A stretch of DNA of 64,000 bases from Rhizobium johnstonii 3841 (GCF_000009265.1 NC_008384.1:434001-498000), one strand, 5' to 3'. Positions 18,228 through 26,347 are shown, numbered from the stretch's first letter. Numbers and translations: made by a program. Notes: generated from the sequence alone by a model not told the origin.

Positions 18228-19520
18228 ATGACAGAATCCAGGATTGCGCCAGATTTGGTCGCGACTGATAACGACAAGCGGGCAACCGCGTTGAAAGCCG
18301 ATTACGAGGCACTGGGCGCGACGCTTGCCCGTCGCGGTGTCGATATCGAGGCGGTCACCCGGCAAGTTGCGGAATTCTTCGTTGCGGTTCCCTCCTGGGG
18401 CGTCGGCACCGGCGGCACGCGTTTTGCCCGTTTCCCCGGCACCGGCGAACCGCGCGGCATCTTCGACAAGCTCGACGATTGCGCCGTCATCAACCAGCTG
18501 ACGCAGGCGACTCCGAACGTCTCGCTGCATATTCCCTGGGACAAGGCGGATGCCAGCGAATTGAAGGCCAAGGGTAACGCGCTCGGCCTCGGCTTCGATG
18601 CGATGAATTCGAACACCTTTTCCGATGCGCCCGGCCAGGCCCATTCCTACAAATACGGCTCGCTCAGCCACACCGATGCGGCGACGCGTGCGCAGGCGGT
18701 CGAGCACAATCTCGAATGCATCGAGATCGGCAAGGCGCTCGGCTCCAAGGCGCTGACGGTCTGGATCGGCGACGGCTCGAACTTCCCCGGCCAGAGCCAT
18801 TTCACCAAGGCTTTCGAGCGTTACCTTGCCTCGATGGCGGATATTTACAAAGCGCTGCCCGACGATTGGAAGCTGTTTTCCGAGCACAAGATGTACGAGC
18901 CGGCCTTCTATTCGACCATCGTGCAGGATTGGGGCACCAACTATCTGATCGCCCAGACGCTCGGCCCCAAGGCCTATTGCCTCGTCGATCTCGGCCACCA
19001 CGCGCCGAACACCAATATCGAGATGATCGTCGCTCGGCTCATCCAGTTCGGCAAGCTTGGCGGTTTCCACTTCAACGATTCGAAATATGGCGATGACGAT
19101 CTCGACGCTGGCGCGATCGATCCCTACCGGCTGTTCCTCGTCTTCAACGAACTGGTTGACGCCGAGCAGCGCGGCGTCAACGATTTCAACCCGGCCCATA
19201 TGATCGACCAGTCGCACAATGTCACCGACCCGATCGAAAGCCTGATCAACAGCGCCAACGAAATCCGCCGCGCCTATGCGCAGGCACTGCTCGTCGACCG
19301 CAAGGCGCTCTCCGGCTACCAGGACGACAACGACGCGTTGATGGCGTCGGAAACGCTGAAGCGCGCCTATCGTGCCGATGTCGAGCCGATTCTGGCTGAA
19401 GCCCGCCGCAGGGCCGGCGGCGCGATCGACCCGATCGCCGTCTACCGCGCCAGCGGTTATCGCAGACAAGTGGCGGCCGAGCGTCCGGCCTCCGCAGCCG
19501 GTGGCGGCGGCATCATCTGA
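18228..19520 (+). CDS. rhaI: L-rhamnose isomerase RhaI
   Basis: L-rhamnose to L-rhamnulose isomerase of the Rhizobium/Pseudomonas stutzeri class, 430 aa, a xylose-isomerase-like TIM barrel. Family motifs include FSEHKMYEPAFYST near residue 220 and VDLGHHAPNTNIE near 260, with metal-binding Glu, Asp and His residues at the expected places. The ATG follows a GGGAGGAATAG ribosome-binding site. It is separated from rhaD by the opposite-strand Pmp3 gene, so it may have its own promoter or be read through from rhaD. A strong hairpin follows. Confidence 0.93.
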   Translation: MTESRIAPDLVATDNDKRATALKADYEALGATLARRGVDIEAVTRQVAEFFVAVPSWGVGTGGTRFARFPGTGEPRGIFDKLDDCAVINQLTQATPNVSLHIPWDKADASELKAKGNALGLGFDAMNSNTFSDAPGQAHSYKYGSLSHTDAATRAQAVEHNLECIEIGKALGSKALTVWIGDGSNFPGQSHFTKAFERYLASMADIYKALPDDWKLFSEHKMYEPAFYSTIVQDWGTNYLIAQTLGPKAYCLVDLGHHAPNTNIEMIVARLIQFGKLGGFHFNDSKYGDDDLDAGAIDPYRLFLVFNELVDAEQRGVNDFNPAHMIDQSHNVTDPIESLINSANEIRRAYAQALLVDRKALSGYQDDNDALMASETLKRAYRADVEPILAEARRRAGGAIDPIAVYRASGYRRQVAAERPASAAGGGGII

Positions 19521-19535
19521 ACGCCCGATTGTTTC

Positions 19536-19604
19536 GCATGGCCTGAAGCCATGCTGACGAGGGATGATGGCTGCCGGCAGCGCAGGGGTGACGCGCTGCC
19601 GGCA
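19536..19604. terminator. Bidirectional terminator hairpins between rhaI and the AhpD-like gene
   Basis: Two inverted repeats fill the convergent gap. GCATGGC-CTGAA-GCCATGC (19536-19554) has a 7-bp stem. TGCCGGCAGCGC (19572-19583) and GCGCTGCCGGCA (19593-19604) form a perfect 12-bp stem around a 9-base loop. Position between converging genes and stem strength support a two-way terminator, although no long T-run follows on either strand. Confidence 0.75.
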
Positions 19605-19614
19605 ACCTCGCCGT

Positions 19615-20073
19615 TTATGGCTTCCAGGCCCCGGCGATCTGGCGGGTGGCGATGTTCAGCCGGTTCCAGACATTGATGTTGGCGATGGCGATGACGAGTG
19701 CCGCAAGGCTCCTGCCGTCATAATGCCGGGTCGCTTCGTCCCAGATATCATCCGGCACAGGGTCGGCCCGGTCGCTGACGCGGGTCACCGCCTCGGTCAA
19801 CGCAAGGGCTGCCCGCTCGGCATCGCTGAAATAGGGCGAATCGCGCCAGGCGCCGATGGCAAAGAGCCGTTCGTCCGTTTCGCCGAGCTTCTTTGCAATG
19901 CGGGGATGCCCGTCGACACAGACGCTGCAGCCGTTGATCTGGCTGGCGCGCAGATTGACGAGTTCGAGCAGCTTGGGCGAAAGGCCGGTTTCGGCCGGCA
20001 CCTTGCTGAGAGCCGCCAGCGCCTGCATGGCTGCGGGAAGGACGAGGGCGGGATTTCCCATTCTCTCCTGCAT
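19615..20073 (-). CDS. Carboxymuconolactone decarboxylase/AhpD-like protein, partner of the ECF sigma factor
   Basis: All-helical AhpD-like protein of 152 aa with a CxxC-xxx-H motif (Cys49, Cys52, His56 in INGCSVCVDGH), the redox-active arrangement of alkylhydroperoxidase D-type carboxymuconolactone decarboxylase family members. It likely acts in peroxide or thiol redox chemistry; the substrate is unknown. The start at 20073 has a nearby GGAGACA ribosome-binding site; an extension to 20139 runs through the promoter. Such genes are the usual neighbours and targets of ECF41 sigma factors, and a perfect ECF41-type promoter lies about 80 bases upstream. Confidence 0.85.
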   Translation of the reverse strand: MQERMGNPALVLPAAMQALAALSKVPAETGLSPKLLELVNLRASQINGCSVCVDGHPRIAKKLGETDERLFAIGAWRDSPYFSDAERAALALTEAVTRVSDRADPVPDDIWDEATRHYDGRSLAALVIAIANINVWNRLNIATRQIAGAWKP

Positions 20074-20117
20074 GATATGTCTCCTTATACGTTTCGTATT
20101 CGACGATCCGCCGGCGC

Positions 20118-20144
20118 TGTCACATCGGCCGGGTTTCATGCGTC
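20118..20144 (+). promoter_or_regulatory. ECF41-type promoter for the sigma factor gene
   Basis: TGTCACA (20118-20124), a 16-base spacer and CGTC (20141-20144) match the published ECF41 promoter form. It points to the sigma gene whose ATG lies 36 bases on, so the factor is probably autoregulated. Confidence 0.8.
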
Positions 20145-20152
20145 ATGGCCCT

Positions 20153-20179
20153 GACGGAACGCAGCGGAGGAATGTGACA
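20153..20179 (-). promoter_or_regulatory. ECF41-type promoter for the AhpD-like gene
   Basis: Read on the minus strand, TGTCACA (20179-20173), a 16-base spacer and CGTC (20156-20153) repeat exactly the architecture of the facing promoter. It drives the AhpD-like gene with a leader of about 70 bases. Its -35 lies at the very start of the sigma gene and overlaps that gene's ribosome-binding region. Confidence 0.8.
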
Positions 20180-20180
20180 A

Positions 20181-21050
20181 ATGGACGAGAAAAAATGGCT
20201 GGCCGATGAGTTCGAGGCAAACAGAGCGCATCTGAGGGCCGCAGCCTACCGCATGCTCGGCTCGCGCAGCGAGGCGGAGGATGCCGTTCAGGAGGCCTGG
20301 CTGCGGCTTAGCCGCACCGATACGACAGGGGTCGGCAATCTCGGCGGCTGGTTGACGACGGTGGTGGCGCGCATCTGCCTCGACATGCTGCGCGCCCGCA
20401 AGACCCGGCGCGAGGAGCCGCTGGAGGCGCCCATCCATGCCGGGATCGCCGATCCGGCGAACGATCCCGAGCGCGAAGCCGCCTTTGCCGATTCGGTCGG
20501 TCTGGCGCTGCTGGTCGTGCTGCAGACGCTGGCGCCCGCTGAACGTGTCGCCTTCGTGCTGCACGATATGTTCGACCTGCCCTTCGACGAGATCGCGCCG
20601 ATCATCGGCCGTTCGTCCGCGGCAACCCGCCAGCTCGCAAGCCGCGCCCGCCGCCGGGTGCAGGGGGTGGACGAAGCGCCTGATGTCGATTTCGGCCGCA
20701 AGCGGACGATCGCCGAGGCCTTTCTGACGGCGTCGCGCAATGGCGATCTGGAGCGATTGATCGCGGTGCTTGCCCCTGACGTCGTCTTCCGGCCGGATGC
20801 GACGGCCGCCCGCTTCGGCACCATTGGCGAAATGCGCGGCGCGGCTCACGTGGCCGAAGCCTTCAAGGGTCGGGCGCAGGCAGCCGAAATCGCCATCGTC
20901 GGCGGTGAGCTCGGATTCGTCGTGGAGATCCAAGGCCAGCTCCGCGTCGTCGTGGCGCTGACGATCGCCGATGGAAGGATCGCCGCGATCGATGCCATCG
21001 CCGATCCGGATCACCTGGAACGGCTCGACTATTCGATCCTTTTAGATTGA
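20181..21050 (+). CDS. ECF41-type RNA polymerase sigma factor with SnoaL-like C-terminal extension
   Basis: Extracytoplasmic-function sigma factor of 289 aa. Sigma region 2 spans about residues 10-75 (YRMLGSRSEAEDAVQEAWLR), region 4 about 110-165 (APAERVAFVLHDMFDLPFDEIA). The remaining roughly 120 residues form a SnoaL/NTF2-like extension ending in ADPDHLERL, which resembles the NPDKL motif of ECF41 factors. In characterised ECF41 proteins the extension takes the place of an anti-sigma factor and modulates activity. The WLPEP linker motif is not obvious, so a related group such as ECF56 is possible. The start has a GGAGGAATG ribosome-binding site. Confidence 0.88.
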   Translation: MDEKKWLADEFEANRAHLRAAAYRMLGSRSEAEDAVQEAWLRLSRTDTTGVGNLGGWLTTVVARICLDMLRARKTRREEPLEAPIHAGIADPANDPEREAAFADSVGLALLVVLQTLAPAERVAFVLHDMFDLPFDEIAPIIGRSSAATRQLASRARRRVQGVDEAPDVDFGRKRTIAEAFLTASRNGDLERLIAVLAPDVVFRPDATAARFGTIGEMRGAAHVAEAFKGRAQAAEIAIVGGELGFVVEIQGQLRVVVALTIADGRIAAIDAIADPDHLERLDYSILLD

Positions 21051-21146
21051 AAAAAAACGAGAATTTACCGGATCTTCGAGATAGGCGCGCTTCGCAAGGA
21101 GCGCGCCGCTCACGTTTCCTGAGCGGTGTCGGCCGCGTCATTTTTC

Positions 21147-21207
21147 TTGACAGCGGCATCCCCAGCTTTATTCTATTATAAAGATTTATATAGCATAACT
21201 ATGGAAT
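21147..21207 (+). promoter_or_regulatory. Promoter and candidate IclR site of the COG3964 hydrolase gene
   Basis: TTGACA (21147-21152), a 16-base spacer and TATTCT (21169-21174) form a sigma-70 promoter. Twenty bases after the -10 lies ATAACTATGGAAT (21195-21207). The promoter at 55373 has the same -35, spacer length, -10 and a similar motif at the same distance, and a variant motif overlaps the iclR promoter. This suggests a shared regulator. Confidence 0.65.
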
Positions 21208-21264
21208 TTCAGACGGATGACCGAGGAGCGATCCCGGTCCGAGACTTCGAAAGGAATGCATGTC

Positions 21265-22473
21265 ATGTCCGGCGACCAGGCGAAGAAGCCGCTTCTCCTC
21301 ACCAACGTCAAACCGATCGCTTTCGGTGCGGGCACACAAGAGGGTGCAACCGACATTCTCGTCACTGCCGATGGCAGGATCGCCGAGATTGGTCCGTCGC
21401 TTTCCGTCTCGCAGGATGTGACGCGCATCGACGGCAAGGGCGCCTTCATTTCACCGGGCTGGGTCGATCTGCACGTGCATATCTGGCACGGCGGCACAGA
21501 TATTTCCATCCGCCCGTCCGAATGCGGCCTCGAGCGTGGCGTCACCACGCTGGTCGATGCCGGCTCGGCCGGTGAGGCGAATTTCCATGGCTTCCGGGAA
21601 TATATCATCGAGCCCTCGCGCGAACGCATCAAGGCCTTCCTGAACCTCGGCTCGATCGGCCTCGTCGCCTGCAACCGCGTCGCGGAATTGCGGGATATCC
21701 GCGATATCGATCTCGACCGCATTCTCGAAGTCTATGCCGAAAACAGCGAGCACATCGTCGGCATCAAGGTGCGCGCCAGCCATGTCATCACCGGGTCCTG
21801 GGGCGTCACGCCGGTCAAGCTCGGCAAGAAGATCGCCAAGATCTTGAAAGTGCCGATGATGGTGCATGTCGGCGAGCCGCCGGCGCTCTATGACGAGGTG
21901 CTGGAGATCCTCGGCCCAGGCGACGTCGTCACGCACTGCTTCAACGGCAAGGCCGGGTCGAGCATCATGGAGGACGAGGACCTCTTCAACCTCGCCGAGC
22001 GCTGCGCCTCCGAAGGCATCCGTCTCGACATCGGCCATGGCGGCGCCTCCTTCTCCTTCAAGGTCGCCGAGGCGGCAATCGGCCGCGGGCTTCTGCCGTT
22101 CTCGATCTCGACCGACCTGCACGGCCATTCGATGAACTTCCCGGTCTGGGACCTGGCGACGACAATGTCGAAGCTGCTCAGCGTCGGCATGCCTTTCGAC
22201 AAGGTGGTGGAAGCCGTCACCCATGCGCCGGCATCCGTCATCAAGCTGTCGATGGAGAACCGGCTTTCGGTCGGCTCGCAAGCGGAATTTACTATTTTCG
22301 ACCTGGTCGATTCCGATCTCGAGGCGACGGATTCCAACGGCGACGTTTCGGTCCTCAACAAGCTATTCGAGCCGCGCTATGCGGTGATGGGCGCCGATGC
22401 CTTCGCCGCCAGCCGCTACGTGCCGCGGGCGCGCAAGCTGGTGCGCCACAGCCACGGCTATTCCTACAGGTAG
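21265..22473 (+). CDS. Amidohydrolase/deacetylase family metallohydrolase (COG3964-like)
   Basis: Amidohydrolase-superfamily TIM-barrel enzyme of 402 aa, often misannotated as dihydroorotase. The metal-binding HxH is VDLHVHIWHGG (His70, His72). Later metal or catalytic positions are in GIKVRASHV, MVHVGEPP, VTHCFNGK and DLHGHS. Studied relatives (Atu3266, EF0837) hydrolyse N- or O-acyl compounds. The ATG at 21265 has AAGGA nine bases upstream; in-frame ATGs at 21256 and 21217 are possible. It converges with an IclR regulator and is probably co-regulated with the RidA/SelA operon at 55.4 kb, whose imported ligand it may deacylate. Confidence 0.85.
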   Translation: MSGDQAKKPLLLTNVKPIAFGAGTQEGATDILVTADGRIAEIGPSLSVSQDVTRIDGKGAFISPGWVDLHVHIWHGGTDISIRPSECGLERGVTTLVDAGSAGEANFHGFREYIIEPSRERIKAFLNLGSIGLVACNRVAELRDIRDIDLDRILEVYAENSEHIVGIKVRASHVITGSWGVTPVKLGKKIAKILKVPMMVHVGEPPALYDEVLEILGPGDVVTHCFNGKAGSSIMEDEDLFNLAERCASEGIRLDIGHGGASFSFKVAEAAIGRGLLPFSISTDLHGHSMNFPVWDLATTMSKLLSVGMPFDKVVEAVTHAPASVIKLSMENRLSVGSQAEFTIFDLVDSDLEATDSNGDVSVLNKLFEPRYAVMGADAFAASRYVPRARKLVRHSHGYSYR

Positions 22474-22495
22474 GATCCGCTGAAGGGCGCAATCC

Positions 22496-23344
22496 TTAGC
22501 GGTTGCGCCAGCCCATCAGCTTTTCGATCCGTTCCGCTGAACTGCGCACATGGGCCGTATAGTGGTTCTCGTCGGAAAACGCCTTCTGTTCCGGCAGCAC
22601 GATGGAAATAGTGGCGACGCACTGGCCGTCGCGATCGCAGATCGGCGAGGCGATGCAGGCAACCGCATAATCCGATTCCCCGGCCTGGATCGACAGCCGC
22701 GATTCGAAGGCCTTGCCGGCGGCTTCCGACAGCGTGCCCGGATCGATCTCGGCGCGGCCGGTCGGTGAAGAGCGGGCGCAGCGCTTGAACAGTTCGATGC
22801 GCTCCTCCTCGGCCAGGTGGCCGACGAGCAGGCGGCCGGAGGCCGTCCAGTTCAGCGGCACCCTTGTGCCGACGCGGGACGCCACCTGAAAATGGCTTGG
22901 GCCGTCGGCCATGGCAAGCACCAGCATATAGTCGCCGTCGCGGCCGCAGACCTGCACGGTTTCGCCGGCCTGCCGGCAGAGATCGTGCATTTCGTGGGTA
23001 GCGATGCTCATGAAATCCAGCGACCTGGCATAGGCAAGGCCGTAATGGTAGAGCCGCGCGCCGAGCCAGATCGAGCCGTCGGTCTGGCGCGTCAGCATGT
23101 TCTTCTCGACGAGGTCGTCGACGATCACGTAAACGGTCGACAGCGGCGCCTTCACCGCCTTGGCGATAGCATAGACGCCGGCGGGCGATCCGGTCTCGTA
23201 AAGGTGATCGATCACCTGAAGCGCCCGGTCGATGCCGCTGACGCGCGCGCGGCGCGCGCCCTTGCCACCGGTCTCGCCGGCAACACCCTCATCCTCGGAG
23301 TAAACTGCTGCTGATGTCTTTCCGTCCAATTCCACGCCCCTCAT
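22496..23344 (-). CDS. IclR family transcriptional regulator
   Basis: DNA-binding regulator of 282 aa. A winged helix lies at about residues 37-95 (IDRALQVIDHLYETGSPAG, then AIAKAVKAPLSTVYVIVDDL), followed by a GAF-like IclR effector domain with SIATHEMHDLCRQAGETVQV and a C-terminal ligand loop (YAVACIASPICDRDG). The first 35 residues are of low complexity and the start is uncertain, since no good ribosome-binding site precedes 23344. A motif resembling those at 21195 and 55421 overlaps its own promoter, so autoregulation and control of both catabolic units is the working inference. Confidence 0.87.
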   Translation of the reverse strand: MRGVELDGKTSAAVYSEDEGVAGETGGKGARRARVSGIDRALQVIDHLYETGSPAGVYAIAKAVKAPLSTVYVIVDDLVEKNMLTRQTDGSIWLGARLYHYGLAYARSLDFMSIATHEMHDLCRQAGETVQVCGRDGDYMLVLAMADGPSHFQVASRVGTRVPLNWTASGRLLVGHLAEEERIELFKRCARSSPTGRAEIDPGTLSEAAGKAFESRLSIQAGESDYAVACIASPICDRDGQCVATISIVLPEQKAFSDENHYTAHVRSSAERIEKLMGWRNR

Positions 23345-23363
23345 GAAAACGCGACTATGTTAC

Positions 23364-23400
23364 ATTACTATGGCATAGCTGTCGCCGTGGCAAATGGCAA
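23364..23400 (-). promoter_or_regulatory. Candidate iclR promoter with overlapping operator
   Basis: On the minus strand TTGCCA (23400-23395), a 17-base spacer and TATGCC (23377-23372) can serve as -35 and -10. The plus-strand motif ATTACTATGGCAT (23364-23376) covers the -10 and matches 11 of 13 bases of the motif at 21195. This placement suits autorepression. Confidence 0.5.
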
Positions 23401-23593
23401 CATTTCGCGGGTTGCCAGTCCGAGTGGGCCGACCAGATGAGGCTCCGTTTTCAATAATCACCGGATGTTTAGGATGCGGCGACGGCCGTGAACGCGCTCA
23501 GCGCGAGCGGTTGCTGGAGAAGTCGTTCCGCCGCGAGACTTGGAACAACAAGCATCAGGCCGAGTTTGATTTCTGAAACTCAAGGAGGTCACG

Positions 23594-24451
23594 ATGCCAA
23601 ATTATCCCACACCGCCTTTCCCATCCCAGAAGCAGCCGATGCCGGGTTTCACGGCCCGGATGGACCCGGTTCCCGACCATGGCGAAAAGAGCTATCGCGG
23701 TTCCGAGCGGCTGAAGGGCAAGCGGGCGATCATCACCGGCGGCGATAGCGGCATTGGCCGGGCTGTGGCGATCGCCTATGCCAGGGAGGGTGCCGATCTG
23801 GTGCTCTCCTATCTCGACGAGGACGAGGATGCCGATGAGACGAAACGGCTGGTCGAGCAAGCCGGACGCAAGGCTATCCTCGTCAGCGGTGACATCCAGG
23901 ATCCCGCCCACTGCAGGCAGATCGTCGAGACGGCGGTCAAGGAGCTCGGTGGTATCGACATTCTCGTCAACAACGCCGCGCATCAGGCGAGCTTCAAGAG
24001 CATCGACGAGATCAGCGACGAGGAGTGGGAACTGACCTTCAAGGTCAATATCCATTCGATGTTCTACCTGACCAAGGCAGCCGTCGCCCACATGAAGCCC
24101 GGCAGCGCCATCATCAACACCGCCTCGATCAATTCGGACAATCCGAACCCGACGCTGCTTGCCTATGCGACGACCAAGGGCGCGATCCAGAATTTCACCG
24201 CCGGCCTCGCCCAGCTTCTGGCCGAGAAAGGCATTCGCGCCAATGCCGTGGCGCCCGGGCCAATCTGGACGCCGCTCATCCCCTCGACACTGCCTGAAGA
24301 AAACGTCAGCAATTTCGGCAAGCAGGTGCCGATGAAACGGCCCGGCCAGCCGGCCGAGCTTGCGACAGCCTATGTGATGCTGGCCGATCCCTTGTCGAGT
24401 TATGTCTCCGGCACGACCATCGCGGTTACCGGCGGCAAGCCGATCCTGTAG
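23594..24451 (+). CDS. SDR family oxidoreductase (YghA/glucose-dehydrogenase-like)
   Basis: NAD(P)-dependent short-chain dehydrogenase of 285 aa. The first 40 residues form the proline-rich lead typical of the YghA/YdaD group (PTPPFPSQKQPMPG). The cofactor motif is TGGDSGIGRAVA near residue 50, the NNAA motif near 128, and the catalytic tyrosine and lysine are in LLAYATTKGA. Members are frequently stress-induced aldehyde or sugar reductases; the substrate is unknown. It has a consensus AAGGAGGTCACG ribosome-binding site and stands alone, ending before a strong hairpin. Confidence 0.88.
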   Translation: MPNYPTPPFPSQKQPMPGFTARMDPVPDHGEKSYRGSERLKGKRAIITGGDSGIGRAVAIAYAREGADLVLSYLDEDEDADETKRLVEQAGRKAILVSGDIQDPAHCRQIVETAVKELGGIDILVNNAAHQASFKSIDEISDEEWELTFKVNIHSMFYLTKAAVAHMKPGSAIINTASINSDNPNPTLLAYATTKGAIQNFTAGLAQLLAEKGIRANAVAPGPIWTPLIPSTLPEENVSNFGKQVPMKRPGQPAELATAYVMLADPLSSYVSGTTIAVTGGKPIL

Positions 24452-24561
24452 CGTATCGGCCCGAAGGGACGCACGGTGCTCAGCCACCGCCGGTCGGCAT
24501 TGTAATGATCACGTCGTTACCGACGGCCAGCATCGCTTGGTCGCGGCCTTCCAATAAGCGA

Positions 24562-24596
24562 CAAGGGCCGCCGTCTGGTCGAGACGGCAGCCCTTG
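24562..24596. terminator. Terminator hairpin downstream of the SDR gene
   Basis: CAAGGGC-C-GCCGTCT pairs with AGACGGC-A-GCCCTTG around a 5-base loop, giving two 7-bp stems broken by one mismatch. It lies between the converging SDR gene and the 71-aa gene, so it can end transcription from either side. No long T-run follows. Confidence 0.65.
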
Positions 24597-24638
24597 ACGG
24601 GGGCAGGGAGAGATCCCCAAGCTGGTCAGGCGGCTTCT

Positions 24639-24854
24639 TCAGCCGAAGCAGGGCATTGCCGGCAGATTGGCGCGGCTTGCGAGCGCTCCGATCATATTGC
24701 CCACCGATGTCGAGCGCGGTTCGCGTTTGCGGGCGGCCGTCTCCAGGAGTTGCTTGAAGTCTTCAAGCTTTACGCCATCGGCGCGCAACACCATGGCGAT
24801 CAGGGGGTCGCGAAGGGCTTCGGATATCGTCAGGTCATCTCTGGTCTTTGTCAT
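24639..24854 (-). CDS. Small conserved-type hypothetical protein divergent from TetR
   Basis: A 71-aa product with no signal peptide or membrane segment, mostly helical, with the core ISEALRDPLIAMVLRADGVK followed by FKQLLETAARKR and a short hydrophobic C-terminus. I recognise no functional family. It is supported by a consensus AAAGGAGGACAACC ribosome-binding site and by its own upstream region containing two palindromes. It is transcribed away from the TetR gene, so it may be a direct target of that regulator. Confidence 0.7.
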   Translation of the reverse strand: MTKTRDDLTISEALRDPLIAMVLRADGVKLEDFKQLLETAARKREPRSTSVGNMIGALASRANLPAMPCFG

Positions 24855-24936
24855 GGTTGTCCTCCTTTCGTGGGCGGTAGCCCGTGTTCCACTTTTCGCT
24901 GCCATGCCCTCGGCATTGACTTTCGCGTTTCGTGGT

Positions 24937-24978
24937 GTTACCGGTAAGTAACAATGCATTTGTTACCGATCGGTCACA
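24937..24978. promoter_or_regulatory. Two palindromic TetR-type operator candidates
   Basis: TTACCGGTAA (24938-24947) is a perfect 10-bp palindrome inside a GTTAC...GTAAC frame (24937-24952). A second site centred on ACCGATCGGT (24965-24974) extends to 18 bp with a single mismatched pair (24961-24978). They are about 27 bp apart centre to centre, between divergent genes, and the second lies directly before the TetR start codon. Confidence 0.7.
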
Positions 24979-24981
24979 TTG

Positions 24982-25605
24982 ATGTCAAGGACTACGTCCG
25001 CAAAAAAATCAGAAACTTCGAATGAAATCCCCGCAGCCGTTCCAGAAGATCGCATCCCGCCGCGGGAGCGTATCGTCTCGACCGCCTCGGAGCTTTTCCG
25101 CGAGCGCGGCATTCGCGGCATTGGCGTCGATGCCATTGCCGACGCGGCTCTGACCAACAAGATGACGCTCTACCGGCATTTCGGCTCGAAGGATGAGCTC
25201 GTCTGCGAAACGCTTCGCCGCGCCTCCGAAAAGGCGGGTGCCATCTGGCGCGATCTGGAATCGGCCTATCCCGACAATCCGCGCGCCCAGCTGGACGCCT
25301 GGGTGGAGATGCGGGCGCAATGTCTGAACGGCGAGCCCGCCGGCTGCGATCTCGCCAATGCCGCCATCGAGCTGAAGGGCGAGGGCCATCCAGCCCACGA
25401 AATGATCGAGCGGCACAAGGCTGAACAGCGTGATCGCCTGGCCGCGCTCTGTTCGGCGGCCGGCGCACGCGAACCCCAGCTTCTTGCCGATACTTTGACG
25501 CTGCTGCTCGAAGGCGCGCGCGTCAGCCGCCAGGCCATGGGCGCTGCCGGCTGCTGCGGTCATTTCGCCAAGGCCTGCCACGCGGCGATCGCTTCTTTCG
25601 CCTGA
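24982..25605 (+). CDS. TetR/AcrR family transcriptional regulator
   Basis: Repressor of 207 aa. The N-terminal helix-turn-helix covers about residues 25-75 (RERIVSTASELFRERGIRG, then VDAIADAALTNKMTLYRHFGSK). The C-terminal ligand domain is helical and contains several cysteines (AAGCCGHFAKACH near the end). The ATG at 24982 comes almost directly after an operator palindrome with no ribosome-binding site, so the message may be leaderless or the true start slightly different. The two palindromes in the divergent gap imply control of itself and of the 71-aa gene. Confidence 0.87.
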   Translation: MSRTTSAKKSETSNEIPAAVPEDRIPPRERIVSTASELFRERGIRGIGVDAIADAALTNKMTLYRHFGSKDELVCETLRRASEKAGAIWRDLESAYPDNPRAQLDAWVEMRAQCLNGEPAGCDLANAAIELKGEGHPAHEMIERHKAEQRDRLAALCSAAGAREPQLLADTLTLLLEGARVSRQAMGAAGCCGHFAKACHAAIASFA

Positions 25606-25687
25606 GCACCGCAAGTGTGTGGGAGGGGAACCTTACCGCTTCCATGCCGTTTTGACACTAACCCGAGGGCGATGTGGAGGCAAGGAG

Positions 25688-25876
25688 ATGAACTACGTCT
25701 ATCTCAAACGCCTATATGCCAAACGCGCCGAGCTCGAAGCCAAGCTGGAGCTCCATGATGCGCGCTATTGTTTCGGCGAGGAAGAGGTCGATGACGGCAC
25801 CGACAGCGATCTGCGTCAGCGGTTGAGCGAAATTTCCGAGGAAATTGCTACGCTGGAGAGCAGGCCGGGCAGATAA
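25688..25876 (+). CDS. Small hypothetical protein, probable coiled coil
   Basis: A 62-aa charged protein with heptad-like leucine spacing (LKRLYAKRAELEAKLELHDA, later LRQRLSEISEEIATLES), so short coiled coils are likely. It has no signal peptide and no family I recognise. A GGAGGCAAGGAG ribosome-binding site directly before the ATG supports translation. A longer frame from 25619 lacks support. It ends next to a palindromic hairpin shared with the converging DUF1810 gene. Confidence 0.6.
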   Translation: MNYVYLKRLYAKRAELEAKLELHDARYCFGEEEVDDGTDSDLRQRLSEISEEIATLESRPGR

Positions 25877-25883
25877 CTATTCA

Positions 25884-25908
25884 GATTTTAGCCGACCGGC
25901 ATAAAATC
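25884..25908. repeat. Palindromic element, first copy (terminator-like)
   Basis: GATTTTA-GCC-GACC-GGC-A-TAAAATC forms a hairpin with a single bulged A, between two converging genes and overlapping the stop of the DUF1810 gene. The core recurs at 29364, which makes it a dispersed element as well as a probable bidirectional terminator. Confidence 0.65.
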
Positions 25909-26347
25909 AATCTGTGTTGGCGCTGAGGATTTCTATCGTCCGTTCGTCGAATTTTCCCTGATAGAAATGGTCGATCACCTGGTGGAAGGGCGAACCGTGA
26001 TCGCTGATCGCGGCAAACAAGGTCATCGACGAGCGCAGCTTGAGGTCGTCGGGTGAACCCAGGATTTCGTGCGCCGATCGGCCGTCCACCGACAGGATCG
26101 CCTCGACGCAACGCAGCAGCCGGCTTGAGAGAATGGGATCGGCGAGATAGGCGGCGGCTTCCTCGGCCGAGCGGATCGCATATTTTTCGGCCATCGCCGA
26201 CGTACCGAGACCGGCGATCTGCGGGAAGACGAACCACATCCAGTGGGACGTCTTGCGCCCGGCCTTCAGCTCTGAGAGCGCCCGCTCGTAGATGCCGTTC
26301 TGTGCGTCGATGAAGCGGTGAAGCTTGTAGTCGATGTCGCCGGCCAT
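25907..26347 (-). CDS. DUF1810 family protein
   Basis: A 146-aa soluble protein with the DUF1810 hallmarks: RFIDAQNGIYERALSELKAGRK, the SHWMWFVFPQIAGLG segment, and an alternation of helices to the end. The family is widespread in bacteria and its biochemical role is not established. The start at 26347 is preceded by GGAAAAGGGAAAGGACC. It is monocistronic, with a terminator-like palindrome at its stop codon. Confidence 0.85.
   Translation of the reverse strand: MAGDIDYKLHRFIDAQNGIYERALSELKAGRKTSHWMWFVFPQIAGLGTSAMAEKYAIRSAEEAAAYLADPILSSRLLRCVEAILSVDGRSAHEILGSPDDLKLRSSMTLFAAISDHGSPFHQVIDHFYQGKFDERTIEILSANTD

Noticed and set aside
15764..18277. 837-codon open frame on the minus strand opposite rhaD
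   Set aside because: It mirrors the rhaD reading frame; composition is Arg/Asp/Gly-rich without a recognisable domain, a normal shadow in GC-rich DNA. rhaD has clear aldolase and dehydrogenase motifs.
23394..23576. 60-codon plus frame before the SDR gene
   Set aside because: No ribosome-binding site or family resemblance, and its start overlaps the candidate iclR promoter. Left out as unsupported, although a small protein cannot be excluded.
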